Of a stretch of DNA of 64,000 bases, positions 53,337 through 63,680 are shown one piece after another. Source of the stretch: Ensifer adhaerens (lineage in GTDB: Bacteria; Pseudomonadota; Alphaproteobacteria; Rhizobiales; Rhizobiaceae); assembly GCF_028993555.1 (NCBI RefSeq), contig NZ_CP118610.1, positions 1,302,001 to 1,366,000 of the forward strand, written 5' to 3'. Position 1 is the stretch's first letter. Each line of letters starts with the position of its first letter. The notes below the pieces were generated by a model. The model was not told the origin of the DNA and did not search any database. It saw nothing but the letters and a program-made list of their open reading frames with translations. The translations under genes and the position numbers were made by a program.

Positions 53337-54554
53337 ATGACTTTCGATAAAAATGCGCTGGGCTTCGGTTATGGTGAACACGCACAGTTTGCGTCGAACC
53401 CCTGGGCGACGCGCGGCAGGCTCTATCCGGAAGCATCGAGCATGACACGCTCCGATTTTCAGCGTGACCGGGATCGAATCGTCCACACCACCGCCTTTCG
53501 CCGGCTGAAGCACAAGACGCAGGTCTTCATCGCTGCCGACGGCGACCACTATAGGACACGGCTGACGCACACGATCGAAGTCGCGCAGATCGCCCGTGCC
53601 CTGGCACGCGCACTCCGACTTGACGAGGATCTCGCTGAAGGCGTCGCACTCGTGCATGATTTCGGTCACACGCCCTTCGGACATACGGGCGAGGACGCCC
53701 TGCACGAGATGCTGAAGCCTTACGGTGGCTTCGACCACAATGCCCAATCGCTGCGCATCGTCACCAAACTCGAGCGGCGCTACGCCGAGTTCGACGGGCT
53801 GAACCTGACCTGGGAGAGCCTTGAGGGTTTGGTCAAGCACAATGGGCCGTTGCTGACGCCCGACGGGCAAGGCACACGTGGGCCAGTGCCGCAACCGATC
53901 CTGGATTATTGCGCAATACATGATCTAGAACTGGCAAGCTACGCGAGCATGGAGGCGCAGGTCGCGGCCATCGCCGACGACATCGCATATAATACCCACG
54001 ATATCGACGACGGTCTGCGGGCCGGCTACCTGACCTTCGAGATGTTGGAAGACGTGCCGTTTCTTGCCGGACTGATGCGCGAGGTTCACGACCGCTATCC
54101 CGGTCTTGAAAGCAGCCGATTCACGCACGAAATCATGCGCCGCCAGATCACGGCGATGGTCGAGGACGTGATCGGTGTCGCCCAGCGACGTATCGCAGAC
54201 ATTCGCCCGCAGAGCGCAGCCGAGGTCCGCCAGGCGGGTACGGTCATGGCGACGTTCTCCGAGGAGATGAGCGAGACGGACAAGCAGATCAAGCGTCTGC
54301 TGATGACCCGGATCTACCGCCACCCGGAAGTGATGCGGGTGCGGGAAGGGGCGGCGTCGATCGTCTGCGATCTCTATCATGCCTTCATGGACGACCCGCA
54401 ATTGATGCGGGAGCACTATTGGATCGATCAGATTGCCGGAATGGCCGAACCAGCGCGGGCCCGTCACGTCGGCGACTACCTGGCCGGCATGACCGATACT
54501 TTCGCGATCAGCGTGCACAAGCGCTTGTTTGACCACACGCCGGATTTGCGGTAG
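53337..54554 (+). CDS. dgt: dGTPase-like HD-domain triphosphohydrolase
   Basis: A 405-residue HD-family enzyme that hydrolyses dGTP (or dNTPs) to deoxynucleoside and triphosphate. It opens with RGRLYPE...[26 protein letters not shown] and carries the metal site RLTHT (His78), His107-Asp108 (LVHDFGH) and His111, then [14 protein letters not shown]. This is the shorter 'dGTPase-like protein' form found in alphaproteobacteria. GGTGG precedes the ATG. It is followed by a terminator and argS. Confidence 0.93.
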   Translation: MTFDKNALGFGYGEHAQFASNPWATRGRLYPEASSMTRSDFQRDRDRIVHTTAFRRLKHKTQVFIAADGDHYRTRLTHTIEVAQIARALARALRLDEDLAEGVALVHDFGHTPFGHTGEDALHEMLKPYGGFDHNAQSLRIVTKLERRYAEFDGLNLTWESLEGLVKHNGPLLTPDGQGTRGPVPQPILDYCAIHDLELASYASMEAQVAAIADDIAYNTHDIDDGLRAGYLTFEMLEDVPFLAGLMREVHDRYPGLESSRFTHEIMRRQITAMVEDVIGVAQRRIADIRPQSAAEVRQAGTVMATFSEEMSETDKQIKRLLMTRIYRHPEVMRVREGAASIVCDLYHAFMDDPQLMREHYWIDQIAGMAEPARARHVGDYLAGMTDTFAISVHKRLFDHTPDLR

Positions 54555-54567
54555 GGACGCCCCGCCC

Positions 54568-54599
54568 GGAGGCTTACGGTTCAGTCGAACCGAGCCTCC
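54568..54599 (+). terminator. Intrinsic terminator after dgt
   Basis: A 12-bp stem with a 2-nt bulge (54568-54581 with 54588-54599) has a 6-nt loop and is followed by TTTTT. Confidence 0.85.
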
Positions 54600-54650
54600 T
54601 TTTTGAGTTTTGCGCCGGCCACATGTGGTCGGTAAAAGCGGACGGATCAG

Positions 54651-56411
54651 ATGAATCTCTTCACGGACTTCGAATCAAGAATTAAGGATATTCTCGAAAC
54701 GCTTGAAAGCGTTCGAGAAAAGCGATCCGAGCTTGACTTCGGCCGTGTCAATGTCGAGCCGCCGCGCGATCCGAGCCACGGTGATGTCGCGACCAACGCT
54801 GCGATGGTGCTGGCCAAGCCGCTCGGCCTCAACCCACGGGCGCTCGCTGAACTGATCGTTGAAAAACTGAAGCTGGATCCGGAAGTCACCGAAGTGACCG
54901 TTGCCGGTCCGGGCTTCATCAACGTCAGGCTTTCGGTTTCCTATTGGCAGAAGCTGCTGTCGAACATGGTGCGCACCGGCTTCGACTATGGTCGCAGCAC
55001 CGTCGGTTCGGGCCGTAAGGTCAACGTGGAATATGTCTCGGCCAACCCGACGGGGCCGATGCATGTCGGCCACTGCCGCGGCGCCGTGGTCGGCGACGCA
55101 CTTGCCAATCTTTTGGCCTTCGCCGGTTATGCCGTGACCAAGGAATACTATATCAACGACGCCGGGTCGCAGATCGACGTTCTGGCGCGTTCTGCCTTCA
55201 TGCGGTATCGTCAGGCACTGGGTGAAGATATCGGCGAAATCCCGTCGGGTCTTTATCCGGGCGACTATCTCGTTCCGGTTGGCGAGGCGCTCGCCGATGA
55301 ATTCGGCACGAGCCTGCGCCTGATGCCTGAGGACAAGTGGATGCCGCTCGTCAAGGACCGGACGATCGATGCCATGATGGCGATGATCCGGGAGGATCTC
55401 GCGGCGTTGAACGTCAATCACGACGTCTTCTTCTCCGAACGCACGCTGCACGCCAATGGAGCGGCCGCGATTCGGACGGCGATCAACGACCTGACCTTCA
55501 AAGGGCACGTCTACAAGGGCACGCTGCCGCCGCCGAAGGGCCAGCTCCCGGAGGATTGGGAAGATCGCGAGCAGACGCTGTTCCGCTCGACGGAGGTCGG
55601 CGACGATATCGACCGGCCGCTGATCAAGTCGGATGGAAGCTACACCTACTTCGCCGCCGACGTCGCCTATTTCAAGGACAAGTTCGATCGCGGCTTCGAC
55701 GAGATGATCTATGTGCTGGGCGCCGACCATGGCGGTTACGTCAAGCGGCTCGAGGCGCTGGCGCGCGCCGTCTCGGGAGGTTCGTCGAAGCTTACGGTTC
55801 TGCTCTGCCAGCTGGTCAAGCTCTTCCGTGACGGGGAACCGGTGAAGATGTCGAAGCGCTCCGGCGATTTTGTCACGTTGCGTGACGTCGTCGATGAAGT
55901 CGGCCGCGATCCGGTTCGTTTCATGATGATCTACCGGAAGAATTCCGAACCGCTCGACTTCGATTTTGCTAAGGTTACAGAACAGTCCAAGGATAATCCG
56001 GTCTTTTACGTGCAGTATGCGCATGCGCGTTGCCGGTCTGTGTTCCGCCAGGCGGCGGAAGCTTTCCCGGGTCTGGACATCGAATCGCTTGATCTCGCCG
56101 GTGCGGTTCAGGGACAGATCGAGGATCCGACGGAGCTTCAGCTCGTTGCCAAGCTGGCAGAATATCCGCGCGTGATCGAGGCTGCGGCACTGGCTCAGGA
56201 GCCCCACCGCATCGCGTTTTACCTGTATGATCTTGCCGCTGCCTTCCACGGACACTGGAACAAAGGTAAAGAGAATCCGGAATTACGTTTTGTTAACGAT
56301 AAAAATAGACAATTAAGTACTGCCAGACTCGGGCTGGTGCATGCTGTCGCTTCGGTATTGAAGTCCGGCCTGTCTATTACAGGCACCTCCGCACCGGAGG
56401 AAATGCGATAA
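54651..56411 (+). CDS. argS: Arginyl-tRNA synthetase
   Basis: Class I synthetase charging tRNA-Arg, 586 residues. It has an N-terminal Add-1 domain (1-100), HVGH at 138-141 ([13 protein letters not shown]), KMSK at 399-402 and a helical anticodon-binding C-terminus. The intact KMSK motif is notable because many ArgS proteins have a diverged one. It begins an apparently operonic run argS-SPOR-nagZ-scpAB. Confidence 0.97.
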   Translation: MNLFTDFESRIKDILETLESVREKRSELDFGRVNVEPPRDPSHGDVATNAAMVLAKPLGLNPRALAELIVEKLKLDPEVTEVTVAGPGFINVRLSVSYWQKLLSNMVRTGFDYGRSTVGSGRKVNVEYVSANPTGPMHVGHCRGAVVGDALANLLAFAGYAVTKEYYINDAGSQIDVLARSAFMRYRQALGEDIGEIPSGLYPGDYLVPVGEALADEFGTSLRLMPEDKWMPLVKDRTIDAMMAMIREDLAALNVNHDVFFSERTLHANGAAAIRTAINDLTFKGHVYKGTLPPPKGQLPEDWEDREQTLFRSTEVGDDIDRPLIKSDGSYTYFAADVAYFKDKFDRGFDEMIYVLGADHGGYVKRLEALARAVSGGSSKLTVLLCQLVKLFRDGEPVKMSKRSGDFVTLRDVVDEVGRDPVRFMMIYRKNSEPLDFDFAKVTEQSKDNPVFYVQYAHARCRSVFRQAAEAFPGLDIESLDLAGAVQGQIEDPTELQLVAKLAEYPRVIEAAALAQEPHRIAFYLYDLAAAFHGHWNKGKENPELRFVNDKNRQLSTARLGLVHAVASVLKSGLSITGTSAPEEMR

Positions 56412-56474
56412 GTATTGTCACCATTTTCCCACAATGCACTGGCACATAAATACAGGCAATTGTGAGTGGAGAGC

Positions 56475-59396
56475 ATGGCAGACAAACAATTCGCACGAAG
56501 CGGGCCGGCTGAATTCGATGTATTGGCAGACGATGATCCGTTGGCCGAACTCGCCCGGATCGTCGGTTACGATGCCCGTCCGGCCGTACAGCAATTGCAA
56601 GAGTTGCAGCGACATCAGGAGGCGGTCCGTCAGGATCCCGCCTTCGATCTCGAAGACGAACTCCTTCGCGCCTTCGACAGCTACGATGCGCCCCGCACTG
56701 CCCAGCAGCCTGCTGCGGAGCCGGTTTCGGCGCCGCAACCGGTCGAAGAGGCCCGGATCGAGCCGGTAGCCGATCTCGCGGAAGAGTACGAGGCGCCGAT
56801 ATTCCGTCAGCCTGAGTCGTTCGCAGCGCCGGCCGCCGCCGTCGAAGAAGAGCCGGAGCAGGTTGTCGAGGTGCAGTCGTTCTCCGTCGCTCCTCAGGTT
56901 ACCGAGGTCGATAGCGCGGAATTCGTCGCCGACGAGCCGGCGTTCGATCTGGAGCGCGAGCTTGAGCTGTCGCTCGGCGAAGCTGATCTGTTGCCGTTCG
57001 AAGAAGAGCCGGTATCCGAGGCGAAGGAGCAGGTAGTCGACGAGTGGCAGGCGCCGGCCGCCGATTTGTCGACGGCTTGGGTCGCGCCCGCTGCTGTCGC
57101 CGAACCGGTCCCGGCTTACGACGAGCCAAGCCTCGAGGTCGCCGACCATGATGTTGCTCGCCTTGACGTTGCTAGCTTTGACGTCGCTCCGCAAGAGCAC
57201 ATGGACGAGGCCGCCTATGTGAGCGCTCCGATCCTGGAGGAGCCCGCTGGCGATGACATGACCCGCGACGATCTTCTTGCGGACATCGAGCGCTTCCCGG
57301 TTCCGCCGGTGGCTGCCGTGGTTGCCGCTGCCGTGCAGTCGCATCCGGCCCTTCACGCCACAGAGCAGCCGGTCATTGCTCCCGCTGTCGCCCCGGTCAA
57401 CACGGTGGCAATGCCGGTGAAGAAGAGCCCCTATCCTTTTACGCCGACCTTCAGCCGCGCGACCCCCGTGGCTTCGCCCTCCGGCACCAGCCAGCAGCGC
57501 GCCTTTGCGGGCCCGCTCGTGACGCAGGCAGCGCCGGTCGTGACAGCTGCCGCAGTCGCCACGCCTGCCGTTACGCCGGTTGTCGAGGCTGCCCAGCCGT
57601 TCGAGGCCGTTGCGGAACCGGAGAACGAGCCGGGCTTCGATATCGAGAACTTCGAAATGGAGCTCTCCGACGCCGCGCTGAAGCTCGATCTTGCGGACCT
57701 CGGCCCGACCGAGCCGGTTGCCGCCGCACCAGCGGCCGTACCGGAGGTTGCTGTGCAGCCGGTCGTCGAGGCGGTTGCTCCGCAGCGCGAACCGGAACGT
57801 TCTGTCGAAACCTTCGTGGCTCCGGCCCCGGTGGAGCAGCAGGATGTGCAGCCTGAAAGCACGCTGCCCTTCGATCCCTCGATGATCGCCGAGGCCGAGA
57901 ACGGCGTTGCGCCGATCGCCGACATGGACGTGCCGCAACTGCCCGTCATCGAAACGGAAAAGCCGGTCGCCTATCCGGCAGACTACGACCTCGATATCGA
58001 CGCGGAAATGGCGCAGCTGTTCGGTACGCCGGCTCCGGCCGCAAAGGATGCCCGTCCGGCGGCGGTTCAAAAGGCCGAAGCGGCTCGTCCGGCCCCCGCA
58101 GCGAATGCAAATCCGTCGTTCGGAACTGGCGCGCTCGACGAGTTCGACGAATTCGAGAAGGCGATGGAAGAGGACTTCCGCCGCTCCATGACCGAACGGA
58201 AATCCCCGACGCGTGATGCCGAGCGCGTTTCCGCTGTGCAGAGCCAGGACGATACGGGCGACTATCGCGACTACGGCTCGGGCCGGCGATCGCAGCGCAC
58301 GATGCTGCTCGCGGCAAGCGTTGCCGGCGTCATCATTCTCGGCGGCGCGGCTGTCTACGCCTGGATGGGCGGCAGTGGCGCGGTAACCTCTGCCGAAGGT
58401 CCCAAGATCATTCTTGCCGATAAGGGGCCGGTTAAGGTCGTGCCGGAAGAAAAGGGCGGCAAGACCGTGCCGAACCAGGACAAGGCCGTTTACGACCGCG
58501 TCGCTGGAGCCCAAGCCGGTGCGCCGCAGCAGGAAGCATTGGTTTCTTCGACCGAAGAGCCGATGGACGTCGTTCAGAAGACGCTGACGCCGGAAACGTT
58601 GCCGCTCGAAGGCAGCGACGACTCGGATGGCCTGCAGGCCAACATGCCGGCGGATGAAGAGGACGGCGCTCGCCTGCTGCCGGATGGCGGCGCCCAGACT
58701 GCCGCGCAGGAAGAAGACAAGGCACCGGCCGTCGCGCCGCGCAAGGTGCGCACGATGATCGTCAAGCCGGATGGCACGCTGGTTGCGCGTGAAGAGCCGG
58801 TTGCCGCACCTGCGACGGATGTTGCCGGCACGACGCAGCCTCTGCCGGATGCGCCCTCGAAGGAGGTCGCTTCCGCTGATGTCAGCGCTGCCGGTCAGGC
58901 ATCGGCCAATGGCGATCAGGTGGCGCTTGCCGCAACGGGCAATGCCAATATCGAACAGGTTCCGGTTCGTAGCGTGACGACGACGGCAACGGGCGACAAG
59001 GCACCGACGCCGCAGACACGTCCGGCTGAGCAGCCGGCCAAGGTTGCCGGCGCTGCTGCCGAGCGCGGCAACGTGCGTCCGGCCGAAGAGCAGGCGGTTG
59101 CCGCTGCGGAAGCGCAGCTGGCACAGCCGGTCGCAACCGCATCGGTTCCGACCGGCGGATACTTCATCCAGGTCGCGTCCCTGCCGTCCGAGGCTGAGGC
59201 GCAGAAATCCTACAACAGCCTCTCCAGCAAGTTCGGCAGCGTCATCGGTGGCCGCGGCGTCGATATCCGCAAGGCGGAGATCGCGGGCAAGGGCACCTAC
59301 TATCGCGTCCGCATCCCGGCGGGGTCCAAGGAAGAGGCAAACGCCCTGTGCTCCAAGTACAAGGGCGCTGGCGGAAGCTGCCTGGTGACCAAGTAA
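56475..59396 (+). CDS. Large SPOR-domain membrane protein
   Basis: A 973-residue type II membrane protein. Residues 1-609 are cytoplasmic, acidic and low-complexity (Glu/Ala/Pro/Val-rich). One membrane helix spans about 610-631 (MLLAASVAGVIILGGAAVYAW). A disordered periplasmic linker follows, then a C-terminal SPOR domain at 894-973 (GGYFIQVASLPSEAEAQKSYNSL...). SPOR domains bind denuded septal peptidoglycan, so a division or growth-pole role is likely. ATG 56475 with GGAG nearby is preferred over GTG 56466. It lies between argS and nagZ; NagZ also acts on peptidoglycan material. Confidence 0.88.
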   Translation: MADKQFARSGPAEFDVLADDDPLAELARIVGYDARPAVQQLQELQRHQEAVRQDPAFDLEDELLRAFDSYDAPRTAQQPAAEPVSAPQPVEEARIEPVADLAEEYEAPIFRQPESFAAPAAAVEEEPEQVVEVQSFSVAPQVTEVDSAEFVADEPAFDLERELELSLGEADLLPFEEEPVSEAKEQVVDEWQAPAADLSTAWVAPAAVAEPVPAYDEPSLEVADHDVARLDVASFDVAPQEHMDEAAYVSAPILEEPAGDDMTRDDLLADIERFPVPPVAAVVAAAVQSHPALHATEQPVIAPAVAPVNTVAMPVKKSPYPFTPTFSRATPVASPSGTSQQRAFAGPLVTQAAPVVTAAAVATPAVTPVVEAAQPFEAVAEPENEPGFDIENFEMELSDAALKLDLADLGPTEPVAAAPAAVPEVAVQPVVEAVAPQREPERSVETFVAPAPVEQQDVQPESTLPFDPSMIAEAENGVAPIADMDVPQLPVIETEKPVAYPADYDLDIDAEMAQLFGTPAPAAKDARPAAVQKAEAARPAPAANANPSFGTGALDEFDEFEKAMEEDFRRSMTERKSPTRDAERVSAVQSQDDTGDYRDYGSGRRSQRTMLLAASVAGVIILGGAAVYAWMGGSGAVTSAEGPKIILADKGPVKVVPEEKGGKTVPNQDKAVYDRVAGAQAGAPQQEALVSSTEEPMDVVQKTLTPETLPLEGSDDSDGLQANMPADEEDGARLLPDGGAQTAAQEEDKAPAVAPRKVRTMIVKPDGTLVAREEPVAAPATDVAGTTQPLPDAPSKEVASADVSAAGQASANGDQVALAATGNANIEQVPVRSVTTTATGDKAPTPQTRPAEQPAKVAGAAAERGNVRPAEEQAVAAAEAQLAQPVATASVPTGGYFIQVASLPSEAEAQKSYNSLSSKFGSVIGGRGVDIRKAEIAGKGTYYRVRIPAGSKEEANALCSKYKGAGGSCLVTK

Positions 59397-59422
59397 GGCT
59401 GGCAGAACGGATAGAGTTGAAG

Positions 59423-59450
59423 GAGGGCGCGGCTCAAGGGCCGCGCCCTC
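59423..59450 (+). terminator. Intrinsic terminator after the SPOR gene
   Basis: An 11-bp GC-rich stem (59423-59433 with 59440-59450) has a 6-nt loop, with TTTTTA a few bases later. It probably separates the SPOR transcript from nagZ, at least in part. Confidence 0.75.
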
Positions 59451-59538
59451 GACATTTTTAAGGCTTGCCTTGTGAATGAGCGACGGGGCTTCGTCTTTGT
59501 GGCTTCGCGCCGGGCGGCGCCCGCTCTATGCTCTCTCA

Positions 59539-60555
59539 ATGAGCGAATCAAAAGCATTTATCTCGGGCTGCAAGGGCCTTTCTCTCAACGAAGACGAACG
59601 CCAGTTCTTTGCCGGCGAGCGGCCATGGGGCTTCATCCTGTTCGGGCGCAACATCGGCGAGGAACAGCAGATCTCCGATCTGGTGGCGTCGCTTCGCGAC
59701 AGCATCGGCAATCCGAACGCGCCAGTGCTCATCGACCAGGAAGGCGGGCGCGTGCAGCGCATTCGGCCGCCGCTCGTGCAGCAATACCCGAACGGCGCGG
59801 CGATCGGCGAAATCTACCGTCGCGACCGGGAACTCGGCCTGCGCGCTGCCTGGTTGATGGGACGCCTGCACGCCTTTGATCTGATGCGCTTCGGCATTAC
59901 CGTCGATTGTCTGCCGGTGCTCGACGTGCCGGTTCCGGGCAGCCACGATGTCATCGGCAATCGGGCCTATGGTCACGACCCTGAGACCGTAACGGCGATC
60001 GGTCGCGCGATGGGCGAGGGGTTGAAGGCCGGCGGCATGCTGCCTGTCATGAAGCACATGCCCGGTCATGGCCGCACCTTCGTCGATTCGCACCACAATC
60101 TGCCAGTCGTTAGCGCGACCTTCGATGAACTCGCCGTCAACGACTTCCTGCCGTTCGTCGCGATGAAGGACGAGGTGATGGCGATGTCGGCGCACATGGT
60201 CTTCACCACGATCGATCCGGACAATCCGGCGACGACCTCGGAGAAAGTTGTCCGCGAGATCATCCGTGGTCACATCGGCTTTGACGGTCTTTTGATGTCG
60301 GATGACGTCTCGATGAACGCGCTGGCTGGCGATATGACGACCCGCGCGCGCAACATCATCGCTGCGGGGCTTGATCTCGTCTTGCATTGTCATGGCATAA
60401 TGGAAGAAATGAAGGCCGTCGCCGACGTGGTGCCGGTTCTCGCTGGCGAGAGCCTGCGTCGGGCGAAGGCTGCCGAAGCGGCATTCCGGGCGCCTGACAA
60501 TGCGAACGAAAGCGATCTGCGGACGGAGTTCAACGGCCTGTTCGCGACGGTGTAA
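59539..60555 (+). CDS. nagZ: Beta-N-acetylhexosaminidase NagZ
   Basis: Family GH3 cytoplasmic enzyme that removes GlcNAc from anhydro-muropeptides during peptidoglycan recycling. The 338-residue protein shows PVLIDQEGGRVQRI near 66-79 and the catalytic loop KHMPGHGRTFVDSHHNLP near 174-191. ATG 59476 is in frame, but the family N-terminus starts at MSESKAFISGC, so ATG 59539 is preferred; neither has a clear Shine-Dalgarno. scpA follows 36 bases later. Confidence 0.92.
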   Translation: MSESKAFISGCKGLSLNEDERQFFAGERPWGFILFGRNIGEEQQISDLVASLRDSIGNPNAPVLIDQEGGRVQRIRPPLVQQYPNGAAIGEIYRRDRELGLRAAWLMGRLHAFDLMRFGITVDCLPVLDVPVPGSHDVIGNRAYGHDPETVTAIGRAMGEGLKAGGMLPVMKHMPGHGRTFVDSHHNLPVVSATFDELAVNDFLPFVAMKDEVMAMSAHMVFTTIDPDNPATTSEKVVREIIRGHIGFDGLLMSDDVSMNALAGDMTTRARNIIAAGLDLVLHCHGIMEEMKAVADVVPVLAGESLRRAKAAEAAFRAPDNANESDLRTEFNGLFATV

Positions 60556-60591
60556 GATAGGCGCGGCCGGCAGGAAAGGATCGGACTGTCT

Positions 60592-61458
60592 GTGAGCAAT
60601 GCGGGCGAAAGACAAGGCAAGCCTGCGTCGAAGGCGCCGATGGAGCCCCTGTGGCAGGACGAGACGGTCGAGCGCGGGCTGCACGAAGAAGCGCTGGTGG
60701 TTGATCTTGCCGGCTTCGAAGGCCCACTCGATCTCCTGCTTCATCTTGCCCGCAGCCAGCGTGTCGATCTTTCGCGCATCTCCGTGCTTGCGCTTGCCGA
60801 ACAATATATCGCCTTCATCGAGCGGGCGCGCAGCATCCGCATCGAGCTCGCCGCCGATTATCTCGTCATGGCGGCGTGGCTTGCCTATCTGAAGTCGCGC
60901 CTGCTCATCCCGCAGCAGGCCAAGGACGATGGTCCAACAGGCGAGGAAATGGCTTCGGCGCTCGCTTTCCGGCTGAAGCGCCTGGAGGCGATGCGTGAGG
61001 CGGCAACAAGGCTAGTCAACAGGAACCGGCTCGGCCGGGATGTCTTCGTTCGTGGTGCCCCGGAGCATATCGTCACGGAGAAGAAGTCCGGCTTCGATGC
61101 CTCGCTCTACGATCTCCTGAGCGCCTATGCCAGTTTGCGGCAGCGACAGGCGATCACGCAGGTGACGATCGAGAAGCGCCATGTGTGGTCTTTGGCCGAT
61201 GCACGCCTGATACTCGCGCGCATGATCGGCGGTCTCGACGATTGGACAGCGCTCGATCATTTTCTCGTCCGCTACATGACAACGCCGAAGGAGCGGGCAA
61301 CGGCGATCGCCAGTTCCTTCGCTGCCTCACTCGAGATGGTCCGCGAGGGCCGGCTGGAGATCCGCCAGGAAGAGGCCTTTGCGCCCATCTATCTCAGGCG
61401 CGGACCGAACCCGATCGATGCGGAGACGCTTGCCGAAATGGAGGCAGCCCGTGGCTGA
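60592..61458 (+). CDS. scpA: Segregation and condensation protein A
   Basis: Kleisin subunit of the SMC-ScpAB condensin. The 288-residue protein has the N-terminal FEGPLDLLLHLARSQRVDLSRISVLALAEQYI (about 42-73), the SMC-neck-binding helix, and a winged-helix C-terminus. The start is GTG 60592, with AAGGA 13 bases ahead, which is poor; internal ATG 60640 is possible. It overlaps scpB by eight bases. Confidence 0.95.
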   Translation: MSNAGERQGKPASKAPMEPLWQDETVERGLHEEALVVDLAGFEGPLDLLLHLARSQRVDLSRISVLALAEQYIAFIERARSIRIELAADYLVMAAWLAYLKSRLLIPQQAKDDGPTGEEMASALAFRLKRLEAMREAATRLVNRNRLGRDVFVRGAPEHIVTEKKSGFDASLYDLLSAYASLRQRQAITQVTIEKRHVWSLADARLILARMIGGLDDWTALDHFLVRYMTTPKERATAIASSFAASLEMVREGRLEIRQEEAFAPIYLRRGPNPIDAETLAEMEAARG

Positions 61459-62182
61459 AGCCCAAAAATACGTGCCGGAAGCTTCCGACGAGGACGATGA
61501 GATCGAAACGACGCCGTCCCTCGATGCTCGTTTGGAGCAGGAAGCCGAGCGGATCGCGGAAGCCCTGGTTTTCGCTTCAGCGCAGCCCGTGTCTGAAGCC
61601 TATATCGAAAGTCGTCTGCCGCGCGGTGCCGATGTCGGCCGGATCATGATGCGCCTGAAGGCGCTCTACGCGACACGCGGCGTCAACCTCGTGCAGGTCG
61701 CCGACCATTGGGCGTTCCGCACGGCAGCCGACCTCTCCTTCGTGGTGCAGACCGACGAACAGGAAGTCCGCAAGCTCTCGCGCGCAGCACTCGAAGTTCT
61801 TGCGATCATCGCCTATCACCAGCCGGTGACCCGCGCGGAGATCGAGGACATCCGCGGGGTTCAGACGTCCAAGGGTACGCTCGACGTGCTGATGGAGGCA
61901 GGTTGGGTGCGCTTCAGGGGTCGCCGGCGCACGCCGGGTCGGCCGGTCACCTTCGGTACCACCCGTGATTTTCTCGATCACTTCGGTCTCGAGGAACTGC
62001 GCGACCTGCCGGGTATCGAGGAGTTGAAGGGGGCAGGGCTGCTTTCCGGCCGCGTGCCGTCCAATCTCAATATTCCCGTTCCGGTAGGTGAAGACGAGCT
62101 TGCCGAGAACGAAGACCCCATCACCCAGCTCGACCTTGAGGAATTGGGGCTCTTGACACCGAAGGGCGAAGAAGCCGATTAA
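61451..62182 (+). CDS. scpB: Segregation and condensation protein B
   Basis: Winged-helix dimer that binds the ScpA linker in condensin, 243 residues. RLEQEAERIAEALVFASAQPVSEAYIESRLP opens the first winged helix, and LEVLAIIAYHQPVTRAEIEDIRGVQTSKGTLDVLMEAGWVRFRGRRRTPGRP is diagnostic. The start is GTG 61451 with GGAGG seven bases ahead, overlapping the scpA stop. The longer open frame upstream lies within scpA. Confidence 0.95.
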   Translation: MAEAQKYVPEASDEDDEIETTPSLDARLEQEAERIAEALVFASAQPVSEAYIESRLPRGADVGRIMMRLKALYATRGVNLVQVADHWAFRTAADLSFVVQTDEQEVRKLSRAALEVLAIIAYHQPVTRAEIEDIRGVQTSKGTLDVLMEAGWVRFRGRRRTPGRPVTFGTTRDFLDHFGLEELRDLPGIEELKGAGLLSGRVPSNLNIPVPVGEDELAENEDPITQLDLEELGLLTPKGEEAD

Positions 62183-62257
62183 AACCTGAATGGGGATATC
62201 GGCTTTCCCCGGCGCCGGCCGTTCAGCGGGCGCGACTGGTGTCAAGGAATGCAAAGC

Positions 62258-63367
62258 ATGGTTTCAGATCCGCAGGACGCTCCCGTCATGACAACGCGAC
62301 GGACGGCGGGCGTATCCTTCGCGGCGAGCCTGTCCTTCGAAGATATTCATCACAGCTACCACGCCAAGGAAACGATCAAGGGCGTCAGCCTGGCGGCCAA
62401 GGCCGGTGAGGTCCTCTGCTTGCTCGGCCCTTCGGGCTCCGGAAAAACCACCTTGTTGCGTATCGCCGCAGGCATCGAGAAGCAGAGCGCGGGACGCCTT
62501 CTGCTCAATGGCCAGGAGATTTCCGGTCCCTCGGTCTTCCTGCCGCCCGAAAAGCGCGGCGTCGGCCTGATGTTCCAGGATTTTGCGCTGTTCCCGCATA
62601 TGTCCATTCGCGACAACGTCCGCTTCGGCCTCACGGCGCTGCCAAAGAAGGAAGCCTTGAACCAGGCGGACGCAGCGCTCGAGCGTGTGGGGCTCTCCCA
62701 TTACGCCGACCAGTATCCACACGTCCTTTCCGGCGGCGAGCAGCAACGTGTGGCGCTCGCCCGTGCGCTTGCGCCGCGTCCAGCCGTGCTCCTGATGGAC
62801 GAACCGTTTTCCGGGCTCGACTCGCGTCTGAAGGATTCGATCCGCGCCGATACGCTCGCCATTCTCAGAGAGACCCGGGCAACCGCGATCGTCGTCACCC
62901 ATGATGCGGAAGAAGCGATGCGGATGGCCGACCGGATTGCGCTGCTGCAAGACGGACGGTTGGTTCAGGTTGGTACGGCGGACGAACTTTATCGTCATCC
63001 GAGAAACCTCTTTGCAGCCGGTTTCTTCTCTGAAATCAACGTGTTCAACGCCCAGGTTCGCGACGGCCGCGTCGATACGCCGGTTGGTACCGTTGCGGCC
63101 GGGCGCCACAACGAAGGGGACCGCGTTTCGGTCGCGGTCAGGCTTTCCGGCGTGCGTGTCGGCGAGGAGGGCGATATTCCCGCGCGTATCCTCTCGCGTC
63201 GCTTCATCGGTGTCGTGGAATTGCTGGAGCTGGCCGTCCCGCGTTGCGAGGATGTGGTTCGAGCGCGCATCCGTGCGGACCAATTGCCGCAAGGATTGCG
63301 CGATGTAATGCTTTCAGTTAACGAGCGGGATATATTACTGTTTGAAAAAGATGGTTCTGCATCTTAG
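62258..63367 (+). CDS. ABC transporter ATP-binding protein with TOBE domain, orphan
   Basis: A 369-residue ABC ATPase of the iron(III)/sulfate/polyamine importer type. It has Walker [11 protein letters not shown]-loop FQDFALFPHMS, signature LSGGEQQRVALARAL, Walker B LLMDEPFSGLD and switch His in VVTHD, then a C-terminal TOBE-like regulatory domain (about 280-365). No permease or binding protein is nearby. Two ATGs stand nine bases apart; AAGGA abuts 62249, so 62258 is better spaced. It lies between scpB and tatA; the substrate is unknown. Confidence 0.88.
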   Translation: MVSDPQDAPVMTTRRTAGVSFAASLSFEDIHHSYHAKETIKGVSLAAKAGEVLCLLGPSGSGKTTLLRIAAGIEKQSAGRLLLNGQEISGPSVFLPPEKRGVGLMFQDFALFPHMSIRDNVRFGLTALPKKEALNQADAALERVGLSHYADQYPHVLSGGEQQRVALARALAPRPAVLLMDEPFSGLDSRLKDSIRADTLAILRETRATAIVVTHDAEEAMRMADRIALLQDGRLVQVGTADELYRHPRNLFAAGFFSEINVFNAQVRDGRVDTPVGTVAAGRHNEGDRVSVAVRLSGVRVGEEGDIPARILSRRFIGVVELLELAVPRCEDVVRARIRADQLPQGLRDVMLSVNERDILLFEKDGSAS

Positions 63368-63458
63368 GCTCTGTCGCCAAGAACGGCGCGTTTAGCGCGC
63401 GCCTGAAAATTGACATGTGATAGAGCCTATATCGGGGAAGGCTCAGAGGAGTAAGAGC

Positions 63459-63665
63459 ATGGGTTCCTTTAGCATTTGGCACTGGCTGATCGTTTTGGTC
63501 GTGGTGCTGCTCTTGTTCGGTCGTGGCAAGATTCCCGAACTGATGGGCGATGTTGCGAAAGGCATAAAGAACTTCAAGAAGGGTATGAGCGACGAGGAAG
63601 CAGGCGCGACCGACAAGACGCTCGACAGCAAGACCGTTGACCACAAGTCTGACGAAGTTCGCTAA
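63459..63665 (+). CDS. tatA: Twin-arginine translocase subunit TatA
   Basis: A 68-residue pore-forming subunit of the Tat pathway. One N-terminal membrane helix ([17 protein letters not shown]), the hinge [23 protein letters not shown] amphipathic helix and an acidic tail match TatA. AGAGGAG precedes the ATG. tatB follows 74 bases later, with a hairpin between. Confidence 0.96.
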   Translation: MGSFSIWHWLIVLVVVLLLFGRGKIPELMGDVAKGIKNFKKGMSDEEAGATDKTLDSKTVDHKSDEVR

Positions 63666-63680
63666 CGGTCTGGCGTCGAT

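Noticed and set aside
56418-58514. A 698-codon minus-strand frame opposite the SPOR protein gene
   Set aside because: It is the antisense reading of a low-complexity Glu/Ala/Val region, giving an Arg/Gly-rich sequence without homology features.
63410-63433. A sigma-70 promoter for tatA (TTGACA ... CTATAT)
   Set aside because: The two hexamers are only about 11-12 bases apart, too close for a functional promoter.
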